Below, one piece after another: positions 42,694 to 50,489 of a stretch of DNA of 62,327 nt. Position 1 is the first letter of the stretch; the number at the start of each line of letters is the position of its first letter. Below the pieces are notes generated by a model. It was given only the letters and a program-made list of their open reading frames with translations, was not told where the DNA came from and did not search any database. The translations under genes and the position numbers were made by a program. Origin of the DNA: JANXVR01 sp034667405 (lineage in GTDB: Bacteria; Actinomycetota; UBA4738; HRBIN12). Location: contig JAXDJX010000015.1 of the NCBI GenBank assembly GCA_034667405.1, positions 1 through 62,327 of the forward strand, given 5' to 3'.

Positions 42694-43862
42694 TCCGACG
42701 TAGGCGACCCGCTCGAGCGGGTGTCCGATGGCTAACCCTCGCGCTTGCCGTGGCTCTTACGGCGGGAGCGTGTGAGAGCGACCCTCCGTCCTCCCCCTCC
42801 CCGAGGCCGGCGAGCGCACCCCCGGTCCGACTGGTTCGCGTCGCAGCCCTGGACCAACCGCTCGCGATGGCGGTTCGTCCCGGGGACCCGGCCCTCTACA
42901 TCGCGGAGAAGACCGGACGTGTCGTAGCCATCCGCGGCGGGGCCGTAAATCCGGTCCCGGTGCTCGACCTCTCGAGCGATGTCTCGCTCGGGGGGGAACA
43001 GGGCCTTCTCGGTCTGACGTTCTCCCCCGACGGCGGCTTCCTCTACGTGAACTTCACCGACACGAACGGCGACACGCGGATCGATGAGTTCGCCATGCGG
43101 GGAGACCGCGCGGACGAGGGATCTCGCCGGCAGGTTCTCTTCGTGCAGCAGCCTTACGACAACCACAATGGTGGGAACCTCGTGTTCGGCCCGGACGGGT
43201 ACCTCTATATCGGGATGGGCGACGGCGGAAGCGGCGGCGATCCACAGAACCGCGCCCAAACGAAGTCGGAACTCCTGGGAAAGATGTTGCGCATCTCACC
43301 TCGGCCCTCCGGTGGGAGGCCCTACGGGATCCCGCCTGACAATCCCTTCGTGGACGAACCGTCCGCCCGCCCCGAGGTATGGGCCTACGGCCTGCGCAAT
43401 CCCTGGCGGTTCTCCTTCGATAGTTCGACGGGAGCGCTCTGGATCGGCGACGTGGGCCAGAGTTCGTGGGAAGAGATCGACACCCAGCCCGCCGGCTCAC
43501 CCGGCGGTCAGAACTACGGATGGAACCGAGAGGAAGGCGCGCACCCCTACAGCGGGACGGGATCCACGGCGGGGACGACCGTATCTCCGGTGTTCGAGTA
43601 CCCCCACACCAAGGGTCGATGTGCCGTGACCGGCGGCTACGTCTATCGAGGCCAGGACATCCCGGGCCTTGCCGGGACGTACGTGTTCGCCGACTTCTGC
43701 CGAGGCGAACTGCAAGGCCTGCGCCTCGATAAGGGAACGGTCGCGGATCAGTGGGCGTTGGGGCCAACGGTCCCCAACCTGAGTTCCTTCGGTCAGGATG
43801 CCTCGGGCGAGCTGTATGTGCTGTCGCTGTCCGCGGGGGTGTACCGCCTGGCTCCCGGTTGA
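42690..43862 (+). CDS. PQQ-dependent sugar dehydrogenase-like lipoprotein
   Basis: A 390-residue protein with a lipoprotein signal (LALAVALTAGAC) and a six-bladed propeller of the soluble glucose/aldose sugar dehydrogenase family. Motifs are GLLGLTFSPDGGFLYVNFTD, YDNHNGGNLVFGPDGYLYIG and YGLRNPWRFSFDSSTGALWI. PQQ is the usual cofactor, and PQQ-binding residues appear kept (His in DNHNGG). It probably oxidises sugars outside the cell and reduces the coupled cupredoxin. The GTG at 42690 replaces a far longer artefactual frame. Confidence 0.85.
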   Translation: MIRRRRPARAGVRWLTLALAVALTAGACESDPPSSPSPRPASAPPVRLVRVAALDQPLAMAVRPGDPALYIAEKTGRVVAIRGGAVNPVPVLDLSSDVSLGGEQGLLGLTFSPDGGFLYVNFTDTNGDTRIDEFAMRGDRADEGSRRQVLFVQQPYDNHNGGNLVFGPDGYLYIGMGDGGSGGDPQNRAQTKSELLGKMLRISPRPSGGRPYGIPPDNPFVDEPSARPEVWAYGLRNPWRFSFDSSTGALWIGDVGQSSWEEIDTQPAGSPGGQNYGWNREEGAHPYSGTGSTAGTTVSPVFEYPHTKGRCAVTGGYVYRGQDIPGLAGTYVFADFCRGELQGLRLDKGTVADQWALGPTVPNLSSFGQDASGELYVLSLSAGVYRLAPG

Positions 43863-43864
43863 GG

Positions 43865-45067
43865 TCACCCAGCAGGTGATCGCCGATACTCGAAATGGTT
43901 GCCATCGGGCACGATGAAGTTCCCGCCCCAGGTGAAACCCCATCGCTCCATGACGCGGACCAGCCTGGGATCTTGATCCGGCGGCGTGCCATACACATTC
44001 GTGGCCGCGTTGAGGTCGATGGCCACTCCCCACGCGTGATGGCTGATCATCGCCGAGGGATCACGATTGATGAACCGCGGCGCGAAGCACCCATCATTGG
44101 ACTTCACCAGCGAACCCAGGCCGCGGCGGCGGAGTTCGTCCATGGCTCCACGCAGTTGGGGGATGATCGCGCGGTTGCAGGTCACCGAGCCGAGCAGCGG
44201 CAGTGAGGCGGTGGCCAGATGCGTGCGCACCCACGACCGTTGGATCTGCAGATACCCAGGGTTGCCGGGAACCGGCCGAGCCGCGAACTCTCCGAAGAGC
44301 GACTTGATCAACACCGGCGGCATGACGGCGTCGCCTGCGCGCAGGTACGGCGTGTCTCCCGGGACGCGAACCCGAACGCGACGGTCGATCCCAAGGCTCG
44401 GTGGCAGCAGCTCCTGCAGGCTCGTCGCCATGGCACCCGAGCTGAGGTGGGTGCCCGGACGAAGTTGCAAGAAGAGGTAGCGGTCCTTATGGATCCCGAT
44501 CGCATCGCCCGTCCGCCTGGAGACCAACAACTCGGACGCACCGACGAGCTCATCGGGAAGGACGGCTGCGATCCGCACTCGGACCCCGGTCGTGAACTCC
44601 AGCAGCGACCCCGGTCCGAGGCCACGCAATCTCGCAGAGGTTGCGCCGAGGACACCTTCCCCTTGTGCGAGGTCGGCCGCGACGCCTCGGTCGGCCGGAG
44701 ACAGGAACGTGGCGAAGCTCTCCGGGTCCACGCCGGTAGCGTCGATCGGGATCGCGAATGGCGGCCGCGGCGCATCGACCACCGCTCCGTAGCTCGACCA
44801 GGACCGCCGGAGCCAGATGTTGTCCTCGGCCACGGTCGTGACTCCCTGGATGTTCGCAAGACCGGCTGCCTGTCGGCCGAATCCCTCCGGAAGTCCGCCG
44901 GGTACCCAAGCGAGGAACGTCCGGAGCGGGTGAGACCGTGCCGGCCGTGCCCGCGCCACGGACCGCCGGTCCGCCTGCGCACCGCGACTCTGGACCGCGA
45001 GCGTTAGCGTCGAGCCGACCAAGACTCCTGCGAGCAGCACGAGGATGAGACGGAAGCGGCCCCTCAT
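43865..45067 (-). CDS. M15-type D-Ala-D-Ala carboxypeptidase/endopeptidase-like protein
   Basis: A 400-residue protein with an N-terminal membrane signal (about 5-25), a long middle region of unknown type and a C-terminal M15 peptidase domain with zinc ligands in ISHHAWGVAIDLN and NHFEYRR. It would trim or cleave peptidoglycan peptides. The ATG overlaps the stop of the anti-sigma gene (ATGA), so it is the third gene of a coupled sigma operon. The longer frame upstream is rejected, as it runs in shadow of that gene. Confidence 0.78.
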   Translation of the reverse strand: MRGRFRLILVLLAGVLVGSTLTLAVQSRGAQADRRSVARARPARSHPLRTFLAWVPGGLPEGFGRQAAGLANIQGVTTVAEDNIWLRRSWSSYGAVVDAPRPPFAIPIDATGVDPESFATFLSPADRGVAADLAQGEGVLGATSARLRGLGPGSLLEFTTGVRVRIAAVLPDELVGASELLVSRRTGDAIGIHKDRYLFLQLRPGTHLSSGAMATSLQELLPPSLGIDRRVRVRVPGDTPYLRAGDAVMPPVLIKSLFGEFAARPVPGNPGYLQIQRSWVRTHLATASLPLLGSVTCNRAIIPQLRGAMDELRRRGLGSLVKSNDGCFAPRFINRDPSAMISHHAWGVAIDLNAATNVYGTPPDQDPRLVRVMERWGFTWGGNFIVPDGNHFEYRRSPAG

Positions 45068-46617
45068 GGCGACGCCGCCCTCGGGGCTGCCGCCGCCGCC
45101 TGGCCCCGCAATGGGATGGAGGCCACGATGGATAAGAGCTGCGTCATCGGAAGATCGCTCTCCACGGTTAGATCGGTCACGGGGGTGTGGAGCGACACCA
45201 CGTTCCCGTGGTCGCCGGTGGCGGCCGAGACGTAGGCGATGCCGCCATCGGGCAACGTGATCTGCCGGGCACCGGAGTCGGCGGAGCCGAGGAGGGCAGA
45301 GGCGCCGGCACCGGTTCGCTGCCCCACCACCACATAGGACAGACCTTTCGTGTAGGTGAGCAGCGAGGTGGGCACGGCGGGGCCGGGCAACGGAGGCGCG
45401 ACAGCCGACGTCAACCGCAATCCCAGGGTCTGCGTCGGAGTCACCGGCACGTACCCGACATCCTCCGAAAGGTGGGCGAGCGACGTGGACCGAGGCGTCC
45501 CATCGCCGGGGATCACGAAGCGACTCGCGGCTGGCGGCCGTCGATCGAACGCGGTTGCCTGCACGTCCAGGATGGGTTCCGACGGCGCTTCGACCGGCAA
45601 TCCGAACCGCAGTTCCCAGGCCCGACGGTCCGGGGAGGTGGACGGGTACACCGTGACGCCGCGGGGGATCCAATCCGTGCCATCCAACGTCAGGACGACG
45701 CGGTCCCCGGCGAAGAAGGGCCGCCACGTGCCCCCGAGTGCCAAGAACGGCAGCATCGGGGCGGCGCGGGCGAAGTTGAGCTCCACCTCCACCGGTCCCT
45801 GACCGGAGAGATCTCCGTCCCCCAGCACGCGAACGCCCTGCGATGAGGAGAGCGTCGTGACGGGGAGGATGAGGTCGGCAGCGAGTGGGGCGCCCACGTC
45901 GAAGCGCGTCGGCCGCGAGATCGTCGCGCGCGTGGGCGGACAAACGTCCGGAGGCAGCTGGCTCGGGCACCCGGACGGACCCGTCGTGAACGTCGATATC
46001 CCGTCCGCGATGTAGGTGAGGTCGGTCGGGGTCCAGACGTTCGACGGATACACGGTTCGGTCGTGCACGTCGATGCGGAACCTTCCCGGGGCGAGAAAGG
46101 CGACATCCATCGTCAGATGGCGCTGGGGGACCACGGGCGACAGTCCCCGTTCGATGATCGAGAACTGCGCTTGATAGCTGGAGATCGTCGGAGCGGCCGC
46201 TTGGACGTTGCGCACGACCGCTGCGGCGGCGACCGACCCCGAGGATGGTGATTGCCAAGGCCCGCCGACGGCGACACTGCCCGCGACCAGTCCGACGACG
46301 AGCGCCGCCGCGATCGGCCCGAGGCGTCGGCGCGTGAGTTTCGGTCCTTGCAGCCAGCGCCCGCGCGGAGGGCGGCGAAACCCTCGGTTGCCGGACGCAT
46401 CCTCGATGGCGGCCATGATCGGTTCCGTGAGGTCTGGGATCGGTTCCGCGGGCCGGATACGCACCGCGGTCCGAACCCGCGCGGAACGGTCGCTGAAACT
46501 CCGGCAGGCGGAGCAGCTCGCGAGGTGCGTCTCCGCCTCATTGGCGGCACCGGCCGCTAGATACTCGCCGTCCATGCGTTCCGAGAGCGCCCCCTGCGTT
46601 CGCTCGTGGATGTTCAT
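45064..46617 (-). CDS. Zinc-finger anti-sigma factor with LolA/RseB-like outside domain
   Basis: A 517-residue protein. The N-terminus has the anti-sigma zinc motif HLASCSAC (His, Cys, Cys). A membrane helix lies at about 97-118. The large extracytoplasmic part resembles outer-membrane lipoprotein carrier/RseB folds (VRNVQAAAPTISSYQAQFSI, DVAFLAPGRFRIDVHD). It probably holds the sigma factor inactive until a lipid or envelope signal is sensed. It overlaps the genes on both sides by 4 bases. Confidence 0.85.
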   Translation of the reverse strand: MNIHERTQGALSERMDGEYLAAGAANEAETHLASCSACRSFSDRSARVRTAVRIRPAEPIPDLTEPIMAAIEDASGNRGFRRPPRGRWLQGPKLTRRRLGPIAAALVVGLVAGSVAVGGPWQSPSSGSVAAAAVVRNVQAAAPTISSYQAQFSIIERGLSPVVPQRHLTMDVAFLAPGRFRIDVHDRTVYPSNVWTPTDLTYIADGISTFTTGPSGCPSQLPPDVCPPTRATISRPTRFDVGAPLAADLILPVTTLSSSQGVRVLGDGDLSGQGPVEVELNFARAAPMLPFLALGGTWRPFFAGDRVVLTLDGTDWIPRGVTVYPSTSPDRRAWELRFGLPVEAPSEPILDVQATAFDRRPPAASRFVIPGDGTPRSTSLAHLSEDVGYVPVTPTQTLGLRLTSAVAPPLPGPAVPTSLLTYTKGLSYVVVGQRTGAGASALLGSADSGARQITLPDGGIAYVSAATGDHGNVVSLHTPVTDLTVESDLPMTQLLSIVASIPLRGQAAAAAPRAASP

Positions 46618-47141
46618 CCCATCTCCTCCTCGTCGGCCAGCGCGAGGCAGAGAGCCCGGCGAGCCCGAAACATGCGGCTCTTCACGGTGCCGACCCGGAC
46701 CCCGAGGACGTCGCCGGCCTCCTGGTAGGACAACCCCAGCACCTCGGTGAGGAGGAAGGTTTCACGTTGCTCAATCGGGACGCTGGCGAGCGCCGCCGCG
46801 AGGGCGGCGCGCGCGAGTGGATCGGCCAAGCCGCGCGCGACAGGCTCTGGTGTCTCGTCCAGCGCCGCGTCGTCGGGGGAATGACGCAAGGCGTCCATGG
46901 AGCAGTTGCGCGCGATCCGTAGCAGCCAAGAGGAGAACTTCGTGTCACCTCGGAAACCGCGGATGAATCGGAACGTCCGCAGGAAGGTTTCCTGCGTCAC
47001 GTCCTCGGCCATGCGGGGATCCCTGGTCAGGTACAGCGCGAACCGGTAGACATCGGCCTGGCACGCACGAACCAGTTCCTCGAACGCAGCGAGGTCACCC
47101 CGCCTCGCCCGGGCAAGAACGCGGGGATCGGGGTCCTGCAT
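46614..47141 (-). CDS. ECF RNA polymerase sigma factor
   Basis: A 175-residue ECF factor of RpoE type. Region 2 is AEDVTQETFLRTFRFIRGFR and the following TKFSSWLLRIARN. Region 4 is LSYQEAGDVLGVRVGTVKSR. The ATG at 47141 follows GGAGGGAACCGG and was preferred to the upstream start. It is coupled to a zinc anti-sigma factor and a cell-wall peptidase, which suggests an envelope-stress regulon. Confidence 0.9.
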   Translation of the reverse strand: MQDPDPRVLARARRGDLAAFEELVRACQADVYRFALYLTRDPRMAEDVTQETFLRTFRFIRGFRGDTKFSSWLLRIARNCSMDALRHSPDDAALDETPEPVARGLADPLARAALAAALASVPIEQRETFLLTEVLGLSYQEAGDVLGVRVGTVKSRMFRARRALCLALADEEEMG

Positions 47142-47327
47142 CCGGTTCCCTCCAGGTCTCTCGGCCACCAGCCTAGGCGCCCCTAACGCCTTGCGCGCGC
47201 GGAACCGACAGCCTCGAGACCGGCCGTCAGGGACCAGACCGACCTGAGGGTGCGAAGGTTCCCCATGTGTCCGAATGCGGTTGCCAACGGAAAGCTCCGG
47301 CTTCGAGCGCGAGACCGGCTGAGTCGC

Positions 47328-47333
47328 TAAGCT
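47328..47333 (+). promoter_or_regulatory. Candidate -10 box for a leaderless start
   Basis: TAAGCT ends 8 bases before the GTG at 47342, with no Shine-Dalgarno sequence. No clear -35 box was seen. Confidence 0.3.
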
Positions 47334-47341
47334 GCCGAGCC

Positions 47342-47998
47342 GTGACAGAGGAACCCCGCGTCCAGGTCACCACCGACGGTCCGTACGAAGTGCGGAACCT
47401 CCCCGTCGCGCCGGGACGCATCGTCAAGACCGACCTGGGTGAGCCGGTCGAATGGGAGGTCGGCGACCCCTATCCGGCCGGAGCCTCGATCCGTCTCTGC
47501 CGATGCGGGCGATCGCAGACGAAGCCGTTCTGCGACGACTCCCACCTGGACGGCTTCGACGGCACAGAGGTCGCCGACCGCACTCCCACCGCCGAACGGC
47601 GAACCCAGTTCCCGGGGAACGGGCTGACACTCACCGACGACATCTCGATCTGTTCGCGAGCGGGGTTCTGCAAGGACGAAGTCTCCGATGCATGGGAACG
47701 GATGGACTCTGTCGATGACCCCGACGTCCGCGAGAAGGTCGAAGCGATCGTGGCGCGCTGTCCATCCGGGCGGCTCGTTCTCATCCGCAACGACGGGACA
47801 CCGGTCGAAGCGGATTTCGAACCAGGCATCGTCGTCGAGCGGGACGGCCCCTATTGGGTCCGAGGTGGAGTGCGGATCGAGTCTTCGGACGGCGAACCGC
47901 GGGAATCCAGGAACCGCGTGACCCTGTGCCGATGCGGCGCTTCGGGCAACAAGCCCTACTGCGACGGGACGCATGAAGAGATCGGCTTCCAAGGCTAA
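47342..47998 (+). CDS. CDGSH / Fer4_19 / CDGSH iron-sulfur protein
   Basis: A 218-residue protein. Residues 53-68 (CRCGRSQTKPFCDDSH) and 196-211 (CRCGASGNKPYCDGTH) are two CDGSH [2Fe-2S] sites with three Cys and one His each. Between them Cys104, Cys110 and Cys140 (ICSRAGFC, then ARCPSGRL) fit the divergent mono-cluster ferredoxin domain Fer4_19. Such proteins carry or sense iron-sulfur clusters; the partner is unknown. The GTG start lacks a ribosome binding site. Confidence 0.85.
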   Translation: MTEEPRVQVTTDGPYEVRNLPVAPGRIVKTDLGEPVEWEVGDPYPAGASIRLCRCGRSQTKPFCDDSHLDGFDGTEVADRTPTAERRTQFPGNGLTLTDDISICSRAGFCKDEVSDAWERMDSVDDPDVREKVEAIVARCPSGRLVLIRNDGTPVEADFEPGIVVERDGPYWVRGGVRIESSDGEPRESRNRVTLCRCGASGNKPYCDGTHEEIGFQG

Positions 47999-48059
47999 CT
48001 CGACCCGGATGCCCGATCGTGGGTAGGTCGGAGGTTAGGTCCGATACCGGATCCCGCGT

Positions 48060-48272
48060 TCACGCGCGACGCTGCATCGCACGCCTCGGAACGACATAGG
48101 GCTCGACCAGGAGCACGGCATCTGCCGCCACCCTCAGCACCTCGCCCGTGTCTGCGGAGTAGAAGACGTGGTCACTGCCGACGCGCATACACGCACGGGC
48201 TTCGACCATCTCTACCCGGCCGTCGTGGTAGTGGACGCGGTAACTCTGTGGGCTCAATGGGGGCTGTCTCAT
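48060..48272 (-). CDS. Small hypothetical protein
   Basis: A 70-residue protein with alternating strands (YRVHYHDGRVEMVEAR, then DHVFYSADTGEVLRV). No family is recognised. The ATG lies immediately after GGGGAG, too close for normal initiation, so a TTG five codons on may be the true start. It lies divergently from the spermidine-synthase-like gene. Confidence 0.5.
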   Translation of the reverse strand: MRQPPLSPQSYRVHYHDGRVEMVEARACMRVGSDHVFYSADTGEVLRVAADAVLLVEPYVVPRRAMQRRA

Positions 48273-48360
48273 CTCCCCTGATTGTCGGACGCTGGCGCCT
48301 CCACCTGAACCTGATTCTTCGCTGGCTCATGTGCACTAGCCCGAGTGGCGTCACCCGGCT

Positions 48361-48389
48361 TTGTACGGCCGTTGTCGTCGCGCTAGGGT
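48361..48389 (+). promoter_or_regulatory. Candidate promoter with leaderless start
   Basis: TTGTAC (48361-48366) and TAGGGT (48384-48389) are 17 bases apart. The -10 box ends 6 bases before the ATG at 48396, with no ribosome binding site, so the transcript probably begins at the start codon. Confidence 0.5.
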
Positions 48390-48395
48390 CTCTCG

Positions 48396-50489
48396 ATGGA
48401 GCAATCGTCGCGGGGTCACCGCGTGACCCCGCGAACGGAAGCCGAGCCTGTCACCGGGCCGCTGAAGGTCCGGCTCGTCCTGCTGAGCTTCCTGATGTTG
48501 TTCGTTGAACTGGGGCTCATCAGGTGGTCGGGTGCCTACAACCTCTATCTCTCCTTCTTCACGAACTTCATCCTGCTGGCGAGCTTCCTGGGCATCGGCG
48601 TCGGGTTCCTTCGTTCTCGGAGTCGTTTCGCCCTGTTCCGCCTGGCGCCCGTGGCGCTTGCGGCCCAGTTCCTGTTCCTCGCCCTTTTCCCCGTTGAAGG
48701 CGGCCGCGTCCGCGGGGTGCTGCAGGTCATAGGCGCGTTCGGGTGGCCGGCCTTGCCGAAGTTGGCGTCGCTATCGGTCATCTTCGTGCTCTCGCTGGTC
48801 GTGATGACGGCGATCGCCGGGGGTGTCGCGAGGGTGTTCGTGCGGTTCGAGCCGCTTGAGGCCTATCGGTTGGACATCCTCGGCAGCATCCTGGGGATCG
48901 TCGCCTTCTCCGCGCTCTCCTTCGCCGACGCACCGCCGCTGGTCTGGGGTGGGATCGTCGCCGCAGTGCTCGTGTTCCTGACGGAGCGTTCCCGGATCCG
49001 AGACCTTGCGCCGTTGTCGGTGGTGGTGATCATCCTCGCGGTGCTGTCGTTCGCGCCGCGAACCTATTGGTCGCCGTATCAACGGATCACGACGACGCCG
49101 GTGGCCGCGGACGGGAGCGTCAGCATCTCCGTCAACGGGCGTCCCCATCAGCGGATCATGCCGCTCTCCTACATGCGGACCGACCAGGGGTTCCGATTCG
49201 TGCCCTATCAGCGAGCGCCGGAGAACTCCCTCAAGAACGTCCTCATCATCGGCGCCGGCAGCGGGAACGACGTGGCGATCGCACTGGCTGAGGGAGCCCA
49301 ACACGTCGATGCCGTGGAGATCGACCCGCTGCTGTATCAGCTCGGACGCGACCTGCACCCCGACCATCCGTATCAAGATCCGCGGGTCTCCGTGCACATC
49401 GAAGACGGGCGTGCGTTCCTGCATGACACCACCCGGCAGTACGACCTGGTGCTGTTCGCGATCCCGGATTCGCTCGCGGCCCTCGCCGGACAGTCCTCGC
49501 TCCGGCTCGAGAGCTTCCTGTTCACCGAAGAGGCGATCCAGGAGGTTCGGGACCATCTGGCTCCCGACGGCGTCGTCGCGATGTATCACTACTTCCTGCC
49601 GACCGTGATCGATCGGTACGCCGAGACGTTGAGCGGGGCACTGGGATCACCGCCATGCATCGATCGATTCGAGGTTTCCGGACCAAAGCCCCAGATGGTG
49701 CTCACGGGAAGCATCCAGCCGGACTCCCTGACCTGCACGCAGGTCTGGCATCCGTCGGGGACCGCGATCGCACCGAACACCGACGACTACCCCTTCCCGT
49801 ACCTGGCAGCACGCGGCATCCCCGGGTTCTATCTGATGGCGCTGCTCCTGATCTTGCTGGCGTCCCTGGCCGCCGTCCGCGTGGCCGGCGGGCCGTTCCG
49901 CGAGATGCGTCCCTACGCCGACCTCTTCTTCATGGGGGCGGCGTTCCTGCTCCTGGAGACGACGAACGTGGTTCGGTTCGCGTTGCTGTTCGGAACCACG
50001 TGGTTCGTGAACGCCCTGGTGTTCGGCGGGATCCTCGCCTCCGTCTACCTGGCGATCGAGGTCACTCGCCGATGGCCGGTCAGGCGGCAGGGCCTCCTCT
50101 ACGTCCCGCTGTTCGCGAGCATCGCGGTTGCTTGGCTCATGCCCTTGGGTTCGCTATTGGATCTGAGCCCGATCCTCCGGTTCACGGCCGCCGTTGTCAT
50201 CGGGTTCACCCCGGTGTTCATGGGAAACCTCATCTTCGCAAACCGCTTCAAGGACGTGGGTTCGTCGACGATCGCCTTCGGTACGAACCTGTTGGGCGCC
50301 ATCGTGGGAGGACTGCTCGAATACGGGGCGCTCGTCGTGGGTTACCGCGCACTGCTCATCGCGGTCGCGGCGCTTTACGCCCTCGCGCTGGTCACCGGGC
50401 GGTCGCATCTGGATCGACGTTCGGAACGAGCCCCCGGCGAACCGGCCAACGACCCAGGCGTGGCCGCGGTCGTTCCTGCCGAGCGCTAG
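48396..50489 (+). CDS. Membrane-embedded spermidine-synthase-like protein
   Basis: A 697-residue protein with about seven membrane helices at the N-terminus, a soluble Rossmann domain (about residues 230-450) and about seven more helices at the C-terminus. The soluble part has VLIIGAGSGNDVAIALAEGA, then DAVEIDPLLYQLG and YDLVLFAIPDSLA, as in the polyamine aminopropyltransferase/SAM methyltransferase fold. The Asp pair that binds polyamines is not evident, so true spermidine synthesis is doubtful. It ends in a 4-base overlap with the convergent GGDEF-EAL gene. Confidence 0.8.
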   Translation: MEQSSRGHRVTPRTEAEPVTGPLKVRLVLLSFLMLFVELGLIRWSGAYNLYLSFFTNFILLASFLGIGVGFLRSRSRFALFRLAPVALAAQFLFLALFPVEGGRVRGVLQVIGAFGWPALPKLASLSVIFVLSLVVMTAIAGGVARVFVRFEPLEAYRLDILGSILGIVAFSALSFADAPPLVWGGIVAAVLVFLTERSRIRDLAPLSVVVIILAVLSFAPRTYWSPYQRITTTPVAADGSVSISVNGRPHQRIMPLSYMRTDQGFRFVPYQRAPENSLKNVLIIGAGSGNDVAIALAEGAQHVDAVEIDPLLYQLGRDLHPDHPYQDPRVSVHIEDGRAFLHDTTRQYDLVLFAIPDSLAALAGQSSLRLESFLFTEEAIQEVRDHLAPDGVVAMYHYFLPTVIDRYAETLSGALGSPPCIDRFEVSGPKPQMVLTGSIQPDSLTCTQVWHPSGTAIAPNTDDYPFPYLAARGIPGFYLMALLLILLASLAAVRVAGGPFREMRPYADLFFMGAAFLLLETTNVVRFALLFGTTWFVNALVFGGILASVYLAIEVTRRWPVRRQGLLYVPLFASIAVAWLMPLGSLLDLSPILRFTAAVVIGFTPVFMGNLIFANRFKDVGSSTIAFGTNLLGAIVGGLLEYGALVVGYRALLIAVAALYALALVTGRSHLDRRSERAPGEPANDPGVAAVVPAER

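Noticed and set aside
42707..42722. Perfect 16-base palindrome ACCCGCTCGAGCGGGT as an operator
   Set aside because: Lies inside the coding start of the sugar dehydrogenase with no second copy seen; may be chance at this G+C.
45068..46258. Long N-terminal extension of the M15 peptidase
   Set aside because: Runs opposite-frame through the anti-sigma gene; the ATG at 45067 overlaps its stop in ATGA and starts a signal.
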